Positions 13,039-15,999 of a DNA stretch of 15,999 nt are shown here, piece after piece; position 1 is the stretch's first letter, and each line of letters opens with the position of its first letter. This stretch comes from Clostridiales bacterium. GTDB lineage: Bacteria > Bacillota > Clostridia > Oscillospirales > Oscillospiraceae. Below the pieces are notes generated by a model that did no database searches, was not told the DNA's origin, and saw nothing but the letters and a program-made list of their open reading frames with translations. A program made the position numbers and the translations under genes. The DNA is taken from positions 1 to 15,999 of the forward strand of contig JAAYFX010000032.1 in assembly GCA_012728025.1 (NCBI GenBank), written 5' to 3'.

Positions 13039-15822
13039 CTAGCTGTCTCTGCCGCAGCACTCCTTATACTTCAGGCGGCGGCTGCCGTCTTCCTTCATTT
13101 TTCCACAGGGGCAAGGCTCGTTTCGCCCAATTTTTTTCTCTGCCTTTACAGGCTGGCGTTTGGTGGAGGTCATATCCCCGCCCACATTGGAAACGGCTCC
13201 CACAGCAACACTTTTTCGCTCTATGGGCTGTTCTTTGCGTACCTGAACGGTGAAGAGCCTGCGCACAACCTCGGTTCTGATGCCGTTTGTCATACTTTCA
13301 AACATATCATAGCTCTCACGCTTATAGGCGTCTATGGGGTTGTCGTTGCCGTAGGCACGAAGGGTTATGCCACGACGAAGCTCGTGCATGGCATCTATAT
13401 GCTCCATCCAGTATTCGTCAACCACACGAAGCATAATAACCCTTTCAAGCTCACGCATTAAAGGAGAGCCGTCGGGGGTTTCGCCAAAACTTTTCTCACG
13501 AATCCCATAAACAGCTTGGGCCTTTTCCATAAGCATTTCCGTAAGATTATTAAGGCTTAGCTCCTTAAGAGCCTTTTTGTCCACAGAAATCTCGCCCTTT
13601 TTAAGGAAAAGACTTTCAAAGGGTAAAAGGCTGTCCTCAAGCTGCTTTACATCCTCAAAGCTTCCATGCCCCGCCATGCCTGATAAAAGGTTCGAGCTTA
13701 TAAATTCCTCTATCATGCCGTGAACGGAAAGCTCCAAATCCTCACCGTCAAGAACCTGCCGGCGTTGCTTGTATATGATGTTTCGCTGGACGTTCATAAC
13801 GTCGTCGTATTCCAAAACATTCTTTCTGCTTTGGAAGTTGCGGCTTTCAACGGTTTTTTGCGCCTGCTCAATGGCATTGGTGAGCATCCTGTGGTCTAAG
13901 GGGGTGTCATCGTCCACCCCTAGGCGCTCCATCATGCCGATTACTCTTTCGCTGCCGAAAAGCCGCATAATATCGTCTGTCATGGCAAGGTAGAAGCGGC
14001 TCTCGCCAGAGTCGCCCTGACGGCCGGCTCTGCCTCGAAGTTGGTTGTCTATACGGCGGGAGTCGTGGCGCTCGGTGCCGATTATGAAAAGACCGCCGGC
14101 CTTGCGCACCTTTTCGGCCTCGCCTGCTATCTGCTCCCTATGAAAGTTTAGTCTTTCGGCATAAAGCTTGCGGCCGGAGAGAATGTTTTCGTCCTCCGTT
14201 TCAGCAAAGCCTGTGACCTCGGCAATGGTTTCGTCGCCGTAGCCACGCTTTTTAAGGTCGTGTCGAGCCAGATATTCGGCGTTTCCGCCGAGCATAATAT
14301 CTGTTCCTCGTCCTGCCATGTTAGTTGCTATGGTGACAGCTCCGAATTTGCCCGCCTGAGCGATTATCTCGGCTTCTTTTTCATGGTTTTTTGCATTCAA
14401 AACATTGTGAGGGATACCGCTTTTTTTAAGTATACCGGAAATCAGCTCACTTTTTTCAATGGAAACCGTACCAACAAGCACAGGCTGACCCTTTTCGTGG
14501 CAGGCGGCAATCTGCTTTATTATGGCCTTGTATTTGCCCTCTTGATTTTTATAAACCGCATCGGAGTTGTCTATCCTGCCCACAGGACGGTTTGTGGGAA
14601 TTTCAACAATGTCAAGATTATAGATGGCAAGAAACTCCTCCTGCTCTGTAACGGCGGTGCCCGTCATGCCGGAGAGCTTGCCGTAAAGGCGGAAGTAGTT
14701 TTGGAAGGTTATGGTGGCAAGGGTTTTGCTTTCCCTTTGAACGTCAACCCGCTCTTTCGCCTCGATGGCTTGATGAAGCCCCTCGCTGTAACGCCTGCCT
14801 ATCATAAGGCGGCCTGTAAATTCGTCTACTATGGTTACAGCCCCGTCTTTAACCACATAATCAATGTCACGTTTCATAACGCCATGGGCCTTAACGGCCT
14901 GATTTATGTGGTGGGAAAGGGTGGAGTTTTCAAGGTCGGAGAGGTTTTCAACGCCAAAAGTCTGTTCGGCTTTTTTGATGCCCCTTGCAGTCAGCGTGGC
15001 TGTTTTTGCCTTTTCGTCTATCACATAATCAGCATCCAGATTTTCGGATTCCTCACGCTTTTCGTCAACGCTGGCATAGACTATGGGCTTTAGGCGGCAG
15101 ACAAAATCGTCCACCTGACGGTAAAGCTCTGTGCCCTTATCCCCCATGCCGGAAATTATAAGGGGAGTTCTTGCCTCGTCTATGAGGATGGAGTCCACCT
15201 CGTCAACAATTGCAAAGGCATGACCCCTTTGAACCATGTCCTGCTTATAAATTGCCATATTGTCACGAAGATAGTCAAAGCCCATTTCGTTATTTGTGCC
15301 ATAGGTAATGTCGGCAGCATAGGCCGCCCTGCGCTGGTCCCCTGTAAGACCGTGGACAATAAGCCCCACGGAAAGACCGAGGAAACGATGAACCTTACCC
15401 ATCCACTCGCTGTCACGGCGGGCAAGATAGTCGTTAACCGTGACTATGTGAACACCATTGCCCTCTAAGGCGTTAAGGTAGGAGGGCAAAACGGCAACTA
15501 AGGTTTTTCCCTCGCCGGTTTTCATTTCCGCAATGCGACCCTGATGTAAAACAATGCCGCCTATAAGCTGAACCCTAAAGGGGTACATCCCAAGAACACG
15601 CCTTGAAGCCTCGCGCACTGTGGCAAAGGCCTCGGGCAGAATATCGTCCGTTGTTTCCCCGGCGGCAAGGCGGGACTTAAATTCGTCGGTTTTAGCTCTC
15701 AGCTCGCTGTCGGAAAGCCCGGCGTAAGCCTCAGCCAGAGACTCAATTTTATTGACAAGAGGTCTTATTTTCTTAAGCTCTCTTTCACTGTGGCTGCCGA
15801 ATACTTTTGCTATTATTCCCAT
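13039..15822 (-). CDS. secA: Preprotein translocase motor ATPase SecA
   Basis: SecA is the ATP-driven motor that pushes unfolded preproteins through the SecYEG channel. The 927-residue protein is complete. It shows Walker A MKTGEGKT at 100-107, DEVD at 207-210, the preprotein-crosslinking region, FQNYFRLYGKLSGMTGTA at 373-390, GRGTDIMLGG at 504-513 and IGTERHDSRRIDNQLRGRAGRQGD at 581-604. An extra block at about 517-574 between the last two motifs is typical of clostridial SecA and explains part of the extra length over B. subtilis SecA. The C-terminal zinc-binding tail is intact, with C904, C906, C922 and C923. The ATG at 15822 follows AGAAGG at 15834-15839 with an 11-bp gap. It is the first minus-strand gene in the window; pgeF follows after 42 bp. 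Confidence 0.98.
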   Translation of the reverse strand: MGIIAKVFGSHSERELKKIRPLVNKIESLAEAYAGLSDSELRAKTDEFKSRLAAGETTDDILPEAFATVREASRRVLGMYPFRVQLIGGIVLHQGRIAEMKTGEGKTLVAVLPSYLNALEGNGVHIVTVNDYLARRDSEWMGKVHRFLGLSVGLIVHGLTGDQRRAAYAADITYGTNNEMGFDYLRDNMAIYKQDMVQRGHAFAIVDEVDSILIDEARTPLIISGMGDKGTELYRQVDDFVCRLKPIVYASVDEKREESENLDADYVIDEKAKTATLTARGIKKAEQTFGVENLSDLENSTLSHHINQAVKAHGVMKRDIDYVVKDGAVTIVDEFTGRLMIGRRYSEGLHQAIEAKERVDVQRESKTLATITFQNYFRLYGKLSGMTGTAVTEQEEFLAIYNLDIVEIPTNRPVGRIDNSDAVYKNQEGKYKAIIKQIAACHEKGQPVLVGTVSIEKSELISGILKKSGIPHNVLNAKNHEKEAEIIAQAGKFGAVTIATNMAGRGTDIMLGGNAEYLARHDLKKRGYGDETIAEVTGFAETEDENILSGRKLYAERLNFHREQIAGEAEKVRKAGGLFIIGTERHDSRRIDNQLRGRAGRQGDSGESRFYLAMTDDIMRLFGSERVIGMMERLGVDDDTPLDHRMLTNAIEQAQKTVESRNFQSRKNVLEYDDVMNVQRNIIYKQRRQVLDGEDLELSVHGMIEEFISSNLLSGMAGHGSFEDVKQLEDSLLPFESLFLKKGEISVDKKALKELSLNNLTEMLMEKAQAVYGIREKSFGETPDGSPLMRELERVIMLRVVDEYWMEHIDAMHELRRGITLRAYGNDNPIDAYKRESYDMFESMTNGIRTEVVRRLFTVQVRKEQPIERKSVAVGAVSNVGGDMTSTKRQPVKAEKKIGRNEPCPCGKMKEDGSRRLKYKECCGRDS

Positions 15823-15943
15823 TGGCGTATATGCCTTCTTTCATAAATCGTGATATGATTATTTAGGCTTTAAGCTTGAATACAGATAAATTTTATTTTA
15901 AGCTGTTTTTGCATAGTCTATGAAACCATAATAATCAGTGGGC

Positions 15944-15984
15944 GGCGGAAAGCCCTCCGCCTTGGATTTGGGATGCAATATCCC
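15944..15984. repeat. Two short hairpins upstream of secA
   Basis: GGCGG at 15944-15948 pairs with CCGCC at 15957-15961, and an alternative GGGC/GCCC pairing (15940-15943 with 15952-15955) is possible. Next to it, GGGAT at 15970-15974 pairs with ATCCC at 15980-15984. Neither has a clear T-run. The rest of 15823-15999 is AT-rich and holds no convincing gene; a secA promoter is expected there, but I see no good -35/-10 pair. Confidence 0.35.
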
Positions 15985-15999
15985 TTTAAGACATTATAA

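Noticed and set aside
14260..15093. Long open frame of 277 codons on the plus strand.
   Set aside because: It is antisense to secA, whose motifs are intact across the whole stretch; the reverse frame shows no recognisable domain or ribosome site.
15918..15998. Minus-strand frame open from the window edge to a TAG, possibly the end of an upstream gene such as hpf.
   Set aside because: The translated residues are an Arg-rich run through hairpin sequence and do not resemble a known C terminus.

Overview
The window looks like core chromosome of a low-to-mid GC member of the Firmicutes, most likely a Clostridia-type anaerobe. The evidence is the dgt-dnaG-rpoD cluster, strong AGGAGG-type ribosome binding sites, a SecA with the insertion seen in clostridial SecA between the GRGTD and IGTERH motifs, and SLH domains on an exported enzyme. 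Isoleucine is often ATA (13 of 23 codons in hflX by hand count). The species cannot be named from this sequence. I found no CRISPR array, insertion sequence, tRNA, rRNA or prophage gene.

Left part, plus strand (1-3472): the 3' end of an unidentified gene, a ZIP-family metal transporter, the ribosome-associated GTPase HflX, a RimJ/RimL-like GNAT acetyltransferase and a YigZ/IMPACT-family protein. The last three are chained by overlaps (14 bp, then 4 bp) and end at a probable terminator at 3502-3538.

Middle, plus strand (3541-7719): dgt (dNTP triphosphohydrolase), dnaG (primase) and rpoD (housekeeping sigma factor), the classical macromolecular-synthesis grouping. dnaG and rpoD are 5 bp apart. 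A strong bidirectional terminator at 7790-7840 separates this cluster from the convergent right half.

Right part, minus strand (15822 down to 7858): secA, pgeF (laccase-domain purine nucleoside phosphorylase/peptidoglycan editing factor), an orphan family-5 solute-binding lipoprotein, cdd (cytidine deaminase), a LysR-type regulator and an SLH-anchored M15 peptidase. Gaps are 19-75 bp with no convincing internal terminator, so all six could be read from a promoter upstream of secA. Functionally the group joins protein export, two nucleoside-metabolism enzymes, uptake of a peptide-like solute and cell-wall processing.

All complete genes appear intact. No new multi-gene system is evident. The points most worth a second look are the small in-frame ORFs just upstream of hflX and dgt, a 15-bp perfect palindrome containing TATAAT before hflX, the hflX-GNAT-yigZ chain, and the orphan binding protein.
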